A stretch of DNA of 64,000 nucleotides from Anaerolineae bacterium (GTDB lineage Bacteria; Chloroflexota; Anaerolineae; J036; Brachytrichaceae), in the NCBI GenBank assembly GCA_947476335.1, contig CANJQH010000005.1, positions 1 through 64,000 on the forward strand, given 5' to 3'. Shown one piece after another: positions 34,633-43,102 of the stretch (within the stretch, counting starts at the first letter, position 1; every line of letters begins with the position of its first letter). Under the pieces are notes generated by a model. It saw only the letters and a list, made by a program, of their open reading frames with translations. It was not told the origin of the DNA and made no database searches. Position numbers and translations under genes: made by a program.

Positions 34633-35814
34633 ATGCTGCGATTTCTTACTGCCGGCGAGTCGCACGGCCCCGCGCTGACCGCCATCCTCGAAGGCATGCC
34701 CGCGGGCCTGCCACTGCACTCCGAATTCATCGACCGCGACCTGGCGCGCCGCCAGCAGGGCTACGGCAGCGGCGGTCGCATGAAAATCGAACGCGACCAT
34801 GCGCGCATCACCAGCGGTGTCATGGCCGGCCACACTACGGGCGGGCCGATCGCCTTCACCGTTGAGAATCTCGACTACGTGAAGTGGGCCGAACGCGACA
34901 TCGAAGCGATGACGATTCCACGGCCGGGCCATGCCGATTTGACCGGCGCGGTGAAATACGGCTACCGCGAATTACGCCTGGCGCTCGAGCGCGCCAGTGC
35001 CCGTGAAACAACGATGCGCGTCGCCGTCGGCGCCGCATGTCGCGCACTGCTGGCCGAATTCGGCATCATCATCGGCGGCTATGTCGAAAGCATCGGCGAA
35101 GTCGGCATCGGCGAAACGACGAGCGGGCCAATCGACTACGCCGCGCGCTTCGCCGCAGCCGAACAATCGGACGTGCGCTGCTACGACATTGCTCGATCCG
35201 AACGAATGCGCGCGCGCATTCGCCAGATCATGTCAGAAAAAGACACGCTCGGCGGCGTCATCGAGGTCGTCGTGCTGAACGCACCCCCCGGCCTCGGCAG
35301 CCATGTGCACTGGGACCGCCGGCTGAGCACGAAGCTGGCCGCCGCGGTAATGAGCATCCACGCGGTAAAGGGCGTCGAAATCGGCGACGGGTTCGCCGAA
35401 GCGCAGCTGCCCGGCACGCAGGTACAAGACGAGCTGTTTCTTCAAGATGGCGAACTGCGCCGGCGCAGCAACCACGCCGGCGGTATCGAGGGCGGCATCA
35501 GCAACGGCGAGCCAATCGTGCTGCGCGCGGCATTCAAACCGATCGCCACCACACTCAACCCACTCGATTCCGTCGATCTCGCAAACGGCGAAGCAGTGAA
35601 GACAAAGTACGAACGCAGCGATTTCTGCCAGGCGCCGCGCGCGGTGCCGATCGTCGAGGCAATGGTGGCCCATGTGCTCGCGGAGGCGCTGCTCGAAAAA
35701 CTTGGCGGGGACTCGATCGACGAAATGAAGCCGCGCTTCGCAGCGCTGCGCCGCATGCGGCTCGACGAGCTGCCAATGGACGCTGCGCCGTGGCGCTTCG
35801 GGTTCCAGCCATGA
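34633..35814 (+). CDS. aroC: Chorismate synthase
   Basis: Uses reduced FMN to convert EPSP to chorismate. The 393-residue protein has FLTAGESHGPALTAILEGMPAGLP, RRQQGYGSGGRMKIERD, SGVMAGHTTGGPIAF, HAGGIEGGISNGEPI and RSDFCQAPRAVPIVEAMVA, the family's FMN and EPSP motifs. TAGAAT lies 13 bases before the ATG, allowing an internal promoter. The TGA overlaps the aroKB start (ATGA). Confidence 0.96.
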   Translation: MLRFLTAGESHGPALTAILEGMPAGLPLHSEFIDRDLARRQQGYGSGGRMKIERDHARITSGVMAGHTTGGPIAFTVENLDYVKWAERDIEAMTIPRPGHADLTGAVKYGYRELRLALERASARETTMRVAVGAACRALLAEFGIIIGGYVESIGEVGIGETTSGPIDYAARFAAAEQSDVRCYDIARSERMRARIRQIMSEKDTLGGVIEVVVLNAPPGLGSHVHWDRRLSTKLAAAVMSIHAVKGVEIGDGFAEAQLPGTQVQDELFLQDGELRRRSNHAGGIEGGISNGEPIVLRAAFKPIATTLNPLDSVDLANGEAVKTKYERSDFCQAPRAVPIVEAMVAHVLAEALLEKLGGDSIDEMKPRFAALRRMRLDELPMDAAPWRFGFQP

Positions 35815-37463
35815 GCCGCGCCATCGCCCTCGCCGGTTTCATGGGCACCGGCAAGACCACGATCGGCGTCGAGCTGGCGGCGCTGCTCGACATGCCTTTC
35901 GTCGACGCTGATGTCGAACTCGAACAGCGTGAAGGGCGCAGCATTTCCAAAATCTTCGCTATCGATGGCGAGCCATATTTCCGCGCACGCGAGCGTGAGC
36001 TGCTGCAGGAACTCAGCCAGCGCAGCGACATCGTCCTCGCCACAGGCGGCGGCATGGTGATCGATGCCGAAAACCGGCGGCTGCTGCTGGAGCGCTGTCT
36101 GTGTATCGGGCTGAGCGCACCGGCCGATGTGATTCTTGAACGCGTCGGCGGCGCCGAAGCGGCCCAGAAGCGGCCGATGCTGCGCAGCGCCGACGTGCGC
36201 GCACGCATCATCGAGCTGCTCACGGCGCGCGCGCCGGCCTACGCCGAGCTGCACTACCGCATCGAAACCGCCGGGCGCACACCGAACGAACTCGCCATGG
36301 AGATTGCCACCATTGCGCGCGCTGAAGTGCGCCGCATCCCGGTTGCCATTCCACCAGCCAGCCGCTACGACATCGTCATGGGCGATGGAATGCACGGCCA
36401 ACTCGGCCGCATGATTGCGCAGCGCGGCTGGAGCGGCCCTGCAGCAATCGTCAGCGACGACGTCACCGGCCCTCACTTCGCAGATGCGCTGCGTAAATCA
36501 CTGCGCGCCACCGGCATTGACGCATTCCTCGTCACCACACAGCATGGGGAACAGAACAAGACACTGGCTACGGTCGAATCGTTGTATCGCGCGTTCAGCG
36601 AACACGGCATGGATCGTCAGTCAGCGGTGATCGCACTGGGCGGCGGCGTGCTCGGCGACACCGCCGGCTTTGCAGCCGCGACCTATCTGCGCGGCGTGCC
36701 ATTCGTTCAGATGCCGACGACGCTATTGGCGATGGCGGATTCAAGCATCGGCGGCAAAGTTGGTGTGGACACGCCATTCGGAAAAAACCTCGTCGGCGCA
36801 TTCAAGCAGCCCGACCTCGTCGTGATGGACGTGCGCTGCCTGCGCACGTTGCCAGTGATCGAGCTGCGCTGCGGCCTGGCTGAAATCATCAAAGCCGCGC
36901 TGATTCGAGGCGGCGACGACTACGCACAGATTCGCGCATTGGAACACAGCCCGCTCGGGAGCCTTGATGTGAGCACTCCCCATCCCGATGCCGTCGATGA
37001 TGCGCTCCTGCATCTGCTGGTGAACGCAATTCATCTGAAGCGCGAAGTAGTGCAAGAGGACCCGGAGGAGCGCGGGCGGCGAGCCGTGCTGAACCTCGGC
37101 CACACTTTTGGCCACGGCATCGAAGCGTACAGCGGGCTGAAACTGAAGCACGGCTATGCAGTTTCGCTTGGCATGGTGTGTGCACTGCGGCTTTCCGAAG
37201 CTCTTTGCCTATGCGAATCCGAATTCGTCGAGGATGTACTCCACATTCTGCGCGGCGTCGGCCTGCCCACAAGCACACACGATGTCGCTGACCTGCTGCC
37301 GGGCTGGGACATCGGCGAAATCTGGCGGCTGATGCAGTCCGACAAAAAGAAGCGCGCCGGACGGCTGCGCTTCGTGCTGATCCGCAGCGCCGGCGACGTC
37401 TTCGTCCGCGGCGACGTCGACGAAGTCGCAGCCCGCGCGGCGCTGGCTGCGTTGAATCGCTGA
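35811..37463 (+). CDS. aroKB: Bifunctional shikimate kinase / 3-dehydroquinate synthase fusion
   Basis: 550-residue fusion. Residues 1 to about 170 are shikimate kinase, with P-loop GFMGTGKT at 9-16, DADVELEQREG, ATGGGMVIDAENR and QKRPML. Residues from about 180 are dehydroquinate synthase: VIALGGGVLGDTAGFAAATYLRG, PTTLLAMADSSIGGKVGVD, FGKNLVGAFKQP and RAVLNLGHTFGHGIEA with the zinc His residues. The start overlaps the aroC stop. The two activities are the fifth and second steps of the pathway, not consecutive ones. A same-frame open reading frame continues upstream inside aroC but is a shadow. A hairpin follows the stop. Confidence 0.95.
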   Translation: MSRAIALAGFMGTGKTTIGVELAALLDMPFVDADVELEQREGRSISKIFAIDGEPYFRARERELLQELSQRSDIVLATGGGMVIDAENRRLLLERCLCIGLSAPADVILERVGGAEAAQKRPMLRSADVRARIIELLTARAPAYAELHYRIETAGRTPNELAMEIATIARAEVRRIPVAIPPASRYDIVMGDGMHGQLGRMIAQRGWSGPAAIVSDDVTGPHFADALRKSLRATGIDAFLVTTQHGEQNKTLATVESLYRAFSEHGMDRQSAVIALGGGVLGDTAGFAAATYLRGVPFVQMPTTLLAMADSSIGGKVGVDTPFGKNLVGAFKQPDLVVMDVRCLRTLPVIELRCGLAEIIKAALIRGGDDYAQIRALEHSPLGSLDVSTPHPDAVDDALLHLLVNAIHLKREVVQEDPEERGRRAVLNLGHTFGHGIEAYSGLKLKHGYAVSLGMVCALRLSEALCLCESEFVEDVLHILRGVGLPTSTHDVADLLPGWDIGEIWRLMQSDKKKRAGRLRFVLIRSAGDVFVRGDVDEVAARAALAALNR

Positions 37464-37526
37464 ATCGGTGCTTTTTTGAAAATCCGCCCCATCTCAGCGA
37501 CGTCATCCACAACTGGTGAAAATGCA

Positions 37527-37562
37527 CGTCACCTGCGCCCTCAAAAAAGAGCGCAGGTGACG
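37527..37562. terminator. Hairpin between convergent aroKB and the 37596 ORF
   Basis: A 12-bp perfect stem, CGTCACCTGCGC (37527-37538) with 37551-37562, encloses an A-rich loop. It lies between two genes that converge, so it can end transcription from either side, though there is no T run. Confidence 0.6.
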
Positions 37563-37595
37563 CAGAGACAAAAACGATTTTTCTCTAACCACAAC

Positions 37596-37913
37596 TTAGG
37601 CACCTGCAAAAGCAACTCCAAGCACACGGTAGTTTCGCAGTTCGAAGTCCGTCTGCATCGAACATCCCAGCCGACTCGCATACTTTAAATATGTGCCGAC
37701 CTTGCCAAGCACGATAATTTCGTGATGTAAATATTGCCCGGGACATCGACTACCACTGCATAACTGCGCCTCGATCAGCCACATGTGATCCGTCTGAAAA
37801 TCTCCTCGAATATTCTGTAGCAGCCACCGTCGCAGCCGCCCCCTGCGTTCAACATGCATCACAGTCCCGATCACCTGCACCGTCTTTCCGTAAAAATATC
37901 CAAGATCTCGCAT
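37596..37913 (-). CDS. Hypothetical protein, 105 residues, possible OB-fold
   Basis: Not recognised. The protein alternates hydrophobic strands (KTVQVIGTVMHVERRG, HHEIIVLGKVG, FELRNYRVLGVAFAGA) with a Cys-containing loop (LCSGSRCPG), suggestive of a small beta-barrel such as an OB fold. Coding status is supported by a perfect SD, GGAGGT, at 37920-37925 six bases before the ATG at 37913, and by position opposite aroKB with its own spacer. A longer in-frame start at 37940 lacks this support. No partner gene is adjacent. Confidence 0.6.
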   Translation of the reverse strand: MRDLGYFYGKTVQVIGTVMHVERRGRLRRWLLQNIRGDFQTDHMWLIEAQLCSGSRCPGQYLHHEIIVLGKVGTYLKYASRLGCSMQTDFELRNYRVLGVAFAGA

Positions 37914-38010
37914 CTGTGTACCTCCGAGTTCAATTTCCACTCAGCCAGCTGCTCAGCCTTCTGCATTCTGTCAGCAACCCCAACTTTCGCTCTTTCAGAT
38001 CAAGTCTTTC

Positions 38011-38093
38011 GTAACTGCTCAAGCTGGTTTATTTCCCATCGCAAAACACGCGCATTTTTCACAGAAAATACTGATCCAGGCATGAGTAGTTGC
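38011..38093. mobile_element. Family A palindromic MITE, copy A6
   Basis: Termini GTAACTGCTCAAGC and GCATGAGTAGTTGC, core GCAAAACACGCGCATTTTTC decayed, inverse orientation, no target duplication left. It lies in the 349-base gap between the 37596 ORF and aroQ; the rest of this gap shows only a weak TTGACC-based promoter candidate. Confidence 0.8.
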
Positions 38094-38262
38094 CCCGTTA
38101 AATGCGAAAGTTTTTGTATGCGCTGTGCTTCGCCAAAAATTGACCTACATGAAACCACGACGCAAGAATCATGGCACAAACTTCATGAATATTCAGTGCG
38201 TAACACTGGCAAAAAGCTGACGAAGTGCAGACATGATGGCGGCGTTCTACAATCGCATCCGC

Positions 38263-38709
38263 ATGAGTACGCACATTCTGGTCCTGCACGGACCCAATCT
38301 GAACCTGCTCGGCCTGCGCGAGCCCGAGGTGTACGGACGCACGACACTGGCGGACATCGACCACGCGCTCGCCGAAATCGCCGCAGCGCGCGGCGCGGTG
38401 CTGACGACGCTGCAAAGCAACCACGAAGGCGCGCTCATCGACGCGCTTCATGCGGCCCGCACGACAACGCGCGGTGTTCTGATCAATCCAGGCGGCCTGA
38501 CGCACACCAGCGTGGCTCTACGCGATGCCATCGCCGGCATCGCCCTGCCCTGCGTCGAGGTCCATCTTTCAAATGTGCATAAGCGCGAGGAGTTCCGCCA
38601 TCATTCGTTCATCTCCGCCGTCGCCGTCGGCACCGTCGTCGGCTTCGGCTGGCGCAGCTACACCCTCGGTCTGACGGCGCTGCTCGACCATCTGGAAGGC
38701 GCAAAGTGA
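38263..38709 (+). CDS. aroQ: 3-dehydroquinate dehydratase, type II
   Basis: Dehydrates 3-dehydroquinate, step three of the shikimate pathway. The 148-residue protein has [17 protein letters not shown] with the catalytic Tyr, [30 protein letters not shown] and [18 protein letters not shown] with the catalytic His. ATG 38263 is chosen because homology starts there and TACAAT lies nine bases upstream (38248-38253); an ATG at 38233 would add ten residues. Its TGA overlaps the MFS gene's GTG start. Confidence 0.95.
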   Translation: MSTHILVLHGPNLNLLGLREPEVYGRTTLADIDHALAEIAAARGAVLTTLQSNHEGALIDALHAARTTTRGVLINPGGLTHTSVALRDAIAGIALPCVEVHLSNVHKREEFRHHSFISAVAVGTVVGFGWRSYTLGLTALLDHLEGAK

Positions 38710-39959
38710 GCGTAGCTTCTTCCGCTTCCGCGCCTCTGCCGAAAGGGCTGAACGGCTACCGCGTCATGCTGGCGCGCAATCCGAATGTGCGCACGCTGTG
38801 GTTCGGACAGGTCGTTTCGTACCTGGGCGACTGGTTCAACACCGTAGCCGTGCTCGGCCTGATCGTTGAGCTGACACATTCAGCATCAGGGGCGAGCCTG
38901 TCAATTGCAACAGGCATCCTGCCATCGGCTTTCGCTGGCTTGTTCCTGGCCGGCATCGCAGCTGACCGCTTCAACCGCAAGCACGTGATGATCGCAGCCG
39001 ACCTGATCCGCGCCGCCGTCGCATTGACGTACCTCATCGTAGACACGCCGGAGAAGGTATGGCTGGCCTACGTCGCCACAGCGACGCTGTCGTTCACATC
39101 AGCATTCTTCGCACCGGCATCGTCGGCGGCGATGCCGAATTTGGCGACGCGCGAAGAGCTGCCACTTATCGGCGCGCTCGGACAGACGACGTTCGCCACA
39201 ACCATCGTGGTGGGCGCGATGCTGGGCGGCGCAGTAGCGCATCTGTGGGGCCGCGAAGTCTGTTTCATGTTGAACTCGGCATCGTTCCTGCTGTCTGCAT
39301 TTTTCATTTCGCGCGCGTATGGAAAATTCAACGCGGTGCCCGGCGCGGCAGCATCAGGAGGCATGGGATGGCGCATCCTGACGGAAGGCGCGCGCTACAT
39401 TCGCTCGAACGAAGTGACGCGCGCATACGTATTCGTCAAGCTGGCATGGGCATGGATCTTCGGTGGAGTGGGCTTGTATTCGATCTTTGCCATACAGATT
39501 TACGACGTCGGTGACGTTGGCACAAGCTGGTTGTATGCGGCGCGCGGCGTCGGCGCATTCATTACGCCGCTGCTGTTCGGCAGCATATTTTCGCTGCACG
39601 AGCACACTCGGTTGAAATGGGCCATCCGCGCCGGAATCCTTATCTCGATCACCGGATACGCCATCTTCGGACTAAGTACGAACGCGTGGCAGGGCATGCT
39701 CGGCACGTTCATCGGCCACGCCGGCGGCGCACTGGTTTGGACATTCTCGAACGTGATCGTGCAGTCGAGCGCGCCTGATTACGTCCGCGGACGCGTAATG
39801 GCGCTGGATTCGGTCATCATGAGCAGCGTGCTGGCAGTGTCAGCCCTACTCGCCGGCGCCATTGCCAGTGCGACAAACCCACACATCGGCGTGCTGGCGA
39901 TGGTGGCGCTGGCGATCGTCGGTGCTGGCATATGGCTGGTGAAATTTCGCGGGAAATAA
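38706..39959 (+). CDS. MFS transporter, enterobactin-exporter/NreB-like (MFS_3)
   Basis: 417-residue major facilitator with 12 predicted membrane segments. It has the [31 protein letters not shown] start and the inter-helix 2-3 motif [15 protein letters not shown], typical of the EntS/NreB group of proton-driven exporters. The start is a GTG that overlaps the aroQ stop (GTGA), so it is translationally coupled to the shikimate gene. An export role for an aromatic metabolite is possible but only inferred from position. Confidence 0.85.
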   Translation: MSVASSASAPLPKGLNGYRVMLARNPNVRTLWFGQVVSYLGDWFNTVAVLGLIVELTHSASGASLSIATGILPSAFAGLFLAGIAADRFNRKHVMIAADLIRAAVALTYLIVDTPEKVWLAYVATATLSFTSAFFAPASSAAMPNLATREELPLIGALGQTTFATTIVVGAMLGGAVAHLWGREVCFMLNSASFLLSAFFISRAYGKFNAVPGAAASGGMGWRILTEGARYIRSNEVTRAYVFVKLAWAWIFGGVGLYSIFAIQIYDVGDVGTSWLYAARGVGAFITPLLFGSIFSLHEHTRLKWAIRAGILISITGYAIFGLSTNAWQGMLGTFIGHAGGALVWTFSNVIVQSSAPDYVRGRVMALDSVIMSSVLAVSALLAGAIASATNPHIGVLAMVALAIVGAGIWLVKFRGK

Positions 39960-40020
39960 CGAACGTATTGCGACATATGCACCGCTTCGGGCTGCATATC
40001 GCAGCCATACCTGTCCTCTC

Positions 40021-40132
40021 GTAACTACTCAGGCCCAAATCAGTATTTCCCGCGAAACACACTATTCTCTCCCCCTTCGGGGGAGAGAATAGTGTGTTTC
40101 GCGTTGGAAAAATGGCTGACCTGAGTAGTTAC
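40021..40132. mobile_element. Family A palindromic MITE, intact copy A7
   Basis: Perfect ends GTAACTACTCAGG.../...CTGAGTAGTTAC with long inner stem (CACACTATTCTCTCCCCC arm). The flanks are an exact 8-bp duplication, GTCCTCTC, at 40013-40020 and 40133-40140. Orientation as A1. Confidence 0.93.
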
Positions 40133-40183
40133 GTCCTCTCTATTCAGCCTCTCCTCACCCACCTCGCATAGCCTTCCACCCCG

Positions 40184-41686
40184 ATGAATATCCTCGTCGT
40201 GGGTGCGGGCGTCGGCGGCGCCACCGCCGCCGCACTGCTCGCCAAAGCCGGCCACCGCGTCACTTTGCTCGAAGCGCATGTCTATCCCGGCGGCTGCGCC
40301 GGCACGTTCTTTCACCAGGGCTATCGCTTCGATGCCGGCGCCACGCTCGCCGGCGGCTTCCACCCCGGCGGCCCGCACGACGTCGTCGGCCACACACTCG
40401 GCATCCGCTGGAAGACGCACCCTGCCGAACCCGCCTGGCGCGTACACCTGCCCGACCGCACCATCACACGCTTCGGCCACGAAGCGAACTGGCACGCCGA
40501 ACTCGAGCGCACCTTCGCCGCCGCCCCCGATCGCGATGCAATCCTGCGCTTCTTCTTTCGATCCGAACGCATCAGCGACGCCGTCTGGAACTTCGCCGCC
40601 CGCCGCCCGACCTGGCCGCCATCCTCCGTCGCCGATCTCTTCCGCACTGCGGCCACGCTGCGACCCGACACACTTCTCACCCTGCCCCTGCTCACACAGA
40701 CGATGGGCGCATGGGCGCGCAGCAGCGGCGTGCGCGATCGCGCAGCGCTCACGTTCCTCGACGCGCAGCTGCTCATCAGCGCACAGACCACGGCCGACAA
40801 TGCCAGCGCGCTCTTCGGCGCCGCCGCAGCCGATCTGCCGCGCAAGGGCGTCAACCACATCGAAGGCGGCATCGGCACAATTTCGCGCCAGCTCATCGAT
40901 GCGCTCGTCGCACACGGCGGCGAAGTACATTACCGCCAGGAGGTCACCCGCTTCGAAACGCGCAACGGCCGCATCATCGCAGCGCACACAAACAAAGGCG
41001 CCCGCTTCGAATGCGACGCCGTCGTCGCAAATTTCACACCGTGGGATCTCGCGCGCCTGCTCGGGAAAGATGCACCGCCGGCACTCACACGACAAACACA
41101 GCGCATGCGCGATCAATGGGGCGCGTTTACGCTCTACCTCGGCGTACAGGACGATGACGAGAACGGCGCCGAGGATTCAAGCGTCGAACATCATCAGGTC
41201 GTCGCCGATTACACACAGCCGCTCGGTGAGACAAACTCGATCTTCCTTTCATTCTCGATGCGCGGCGACGCCGCACGTGCGCCGGCAGGCCATCGCGCGC
41301 TGACGATTTCCACACACACGCGCACAGCCGAGTGGTGGGCGCTGCGCGACAAACCCGGCGCAAAGCAGGAGTACGACGATCGCGTCGCACACTACGCCGA
41401 AACGATGCTCACCCACGCCGAACGCGCCGTGCCCGGCCTGCGCTCGCACATCCGACTACAGCTCGAAGGGACGCCGGTCACGTTCCGCTTCTACACGCGC
41501 CGCCATCGCGGTGGCGTCGGCGGCTTCCCGTTCACCAGCATCTTCACCGCGCGCGGCCCCGCCACCGGTTTGCATAACGCATGGCTCGTCGGCGACTCGA
41601 TCTTCCCCGGCCAGAGCACCGCGGGCGTAACGATGGGCGCGCTGCGCGTCGTCGATGAAATCGGACGACGTCACTTCAAAATGTAG
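40184..41686 (+). CDS. Carotenoid desaturase/isomerase-like FAD oxidoreductase (CrtI/CrtISO/CrtD family)
   Basis: 500-residue flavoprotein with N-terminal ILVVGAGVGGATAAALLAKAGH and LEAHVYPGGCAGTFFHQGYRFDAGATLAGG, the phytoene desaturase pattern. The C-terminal FAD segment is HNAWLVGDSIFPGQSTAGVTMGALRVVDEI. The central part has a VEGGIGTI-like HIEGGIGTISRQLIDAL. The family includes phytoene desaturases, carotene isomerases and 3,4-desaturases; no other carotenoid gene lies near, so the reaction is open. It overlaps the convergent AlbA-domain gene by 16 bases. Confidence 0.82.
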   Translation: MNILVVGAGVGGATAAALLAKAGHRVTLLEAHVYPGGCAGTFFHQGYRFDAGATLAGGFHPGGPHDVVGHTLGIRWKTHPAEPAWRVHLPDRTITRFGHEANWHAELERTFAAAPDRDAILRFFFRSERISDAVWNFAARRPTWPPSSVADLFRTAATLRPDTLLTLPLLTQTMGAWARSSGVRDRAALTFLDAQLLISAQTTADNASALFGAAAADLPRKGVNHIEGGIGTISRQLIDALVAHGGEVHYRQEVTRFETRNGRIIAAHTNKGARFECDAVVANFTPWDLARLLGKDAPPALTRQTQRMRDQWGAFTLYLGVQDDDENGAEDSSVEHHQVVADYTQPLGETNSIFLSFSMRGDAARAPAGHRALTISTHTRTAEWWALRDKPGAKQEYDDRVAHYAETMLTHAERAVPGLRSHIRLQLEGTPVTFRFYTRRHRGGVGGFPFTSIFTARGPATGLHNAWLVGDSIFPGQSTAGVTMGALRVVDEIGRRHFKM

Positions 41687-43086
41687 TACGTCCCTTTTTT
41701 CTCACCGACGCGCAGCAACACGCCAAGATCAACCAGACCAGAAAGATCGGCGCGCAATGTCTCCGCAGTCACCTGCGGACATAGCGCCTGCATATCACGA
41801 TTGGTGATGCGGCTATGCTCGCGCAGATAATGCACTGCGCGCACCTGGCGTTCGTTCATACCGCTAGGATCGGCGCTCGAGCGCGGCTCGCCCGCCGATC
41901 CTGCATACAGACCCTGTAATGCAACACGACGCTCACGCACATTCGACAGCGTCACGGTGAAGCTGTACGACGTAGCATGAAAACGCGGCGAGGGATGCCC
42001 GGCGGCGACCATGTCCTCAATCATGCGATCAACGCCAAGGCCGAGCTCCTCAATGTAGCCCCACTGAAAAAGCCCCTGCACAATGCGCGGGTTGCGCGAG
42101 AAGTGTTCCTCAATGATGTTGTCCAGCGTGATGTAGCCCGCCAGCCCACCCGGCGAAATGATCTCAAGACGGTCGGCATACTTGCGCACTTCGATGCGGC
42201 GCCCACGCAGTCGATAGTCTCGATGACATACCGCATTCACCAGCGCTTCGCGCACCGCAAACACCGGATACTCCAACACTTCCTCGCGCTCAAGCCCTTT
42301 GACAATCGCGCCCACGCGCATCTCCTCAAAGACAACCTGCCACGTGCGCTGAATCACCTGCGACAACGGCCCACCAATTTCTTCACGTCGCCCATAGCCG
42401 ACGCGCCCTTGTTCGCCACGCGGCCCGGTGCCTGGAAATTTTACGAACACCACACCGCTGTGCGGTAGAAACGCCTGCGGGTTGCGACAAAAAAGCAGCA
42501 CGCCAGCCACCGTCGGACGCCCATGAAAATCAAGCGCACCGATGTCGTGCAGCAGGCTGGCCGCGTTCTGCACCGTCGGCGGCACGATGCCGGTGAGCCG
42601 ACGTGTGCGCGACTCGCGGCGCGCAATGTACTCGGCAACGATGGCGTCATCGAAGTCGTCGAGCGTGGCGCCGGCGACGGCGTCGGCCTCGTAGTCGCCG
42701 GTGGATTTGGTCGACGCCAGCCCGCGAATTTCTTCTCCAGTCAACGCACGATTTTCGCGGCCAGTACGAACAAACACACGTCCATCGGCAAGCGAATGCA
42801 AATCGAGGCTGCGCGGAACGCGAATCAGAACCGCCGGACCACTGGCATTGCCGCTCGCCTCGATCGCCGCTCGCACAGGCGGACTCGTCAATGCCGCAGC
42901 GCGCCGCAGCAGCGCCTCAACATCCTCGGACGTGAGCGACGACGTTTCGCGACCATGCTCGTCGTAACCAGGCACGATCGTTCCACCGTCACTGTTGGCG
43001 AACGCCACCAGCGTTTCAGAAAGATGCTGTACGTCAGCCTGCTTCAGCCAAGCGAGTAGATGGCCTGTGGCTCGAAGAGAAGTCAT
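41671..43086 (-). CDS. AlbA_2/Schlafen-type ATP-binding transcriptional regulator-like protein
   Basis: 471-residue protein with an N-terminal AlbA_2 (Schlafen-like) domain (ETLVAFANSDGGTIVPG). A central HATPase_c_4-type domain follows (YPVFAVREALVNAVCHRDYRLRG, IISPGGLAGYITLDN, ELGLGVDRMIEDM). The C-terminal winged-helix-like region is RQVRAVHYLREHSRITNRDMQ...LRADLSGLVDLGVLLRVG. Members are annotated as putative regulators or helicases and recur near mobile or defence genes; the function is not established. ATG 43086 fits the domain start. It lies 16 bases after the FGE-like gene on the same strand. Confidence 0.8.
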   Translation of the reverse strand: MTSLRATGHLLAWLKQADVQHLSETLVAFANSDGGTIVPGYDEHGRETSSLTSEDVEALLRRAAALTSPPVRAAIEASGNASGPAVLIRVPRSLDLHSLADGRVFVRTGRENRALTGEEIRGLASTKSTGDYEADAVAGATLDDFDDAIVAEYIARRESRTRRLTGIVPPTVQNAASLLHDIGALDFHGRPTVAGVLLFCRNPQAFLPHSGVVFVKFPGTGPRGEQGRVGYGRREEIGGPLSQVIQRTWQVVFEEMRVGAIVKGLEREEVLEYPVFAVREALVNAVCHRDYRLRGRRIEVRKYADRLEIISPGGLAGYITLDNIIEEHFSRNPRIVQGLFQWGYIEELGLGVDRMIEDMVAAGHPSPRFHATSYSFTVTLSNVRERRVALQGLYAGSAGEPRSSADPSGMNERQVRAVHYLREHSRITNRDMQALCPQVTAETLRADLSGLVDLGVLLRVGEKKGTYYILK

Positions 43087-43102
43087 CGTTGAGCCAAAAT
43101 TA

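Noticed and set aside
35037-35810. Long open frame continuing upstream of aroKB in the same frame
   Set aside because: It lies entirely within aroC in another frame and has Arg-rich, low-complexity content; aroKB has a clear ATG overlapping the aroC stop.
40040-41116. Leftward open frame of 358 codons opposite the CrtI-like gene
   Set aside because: Ala/Gly/Cys-rich antisense shadow beginning in a MITE.
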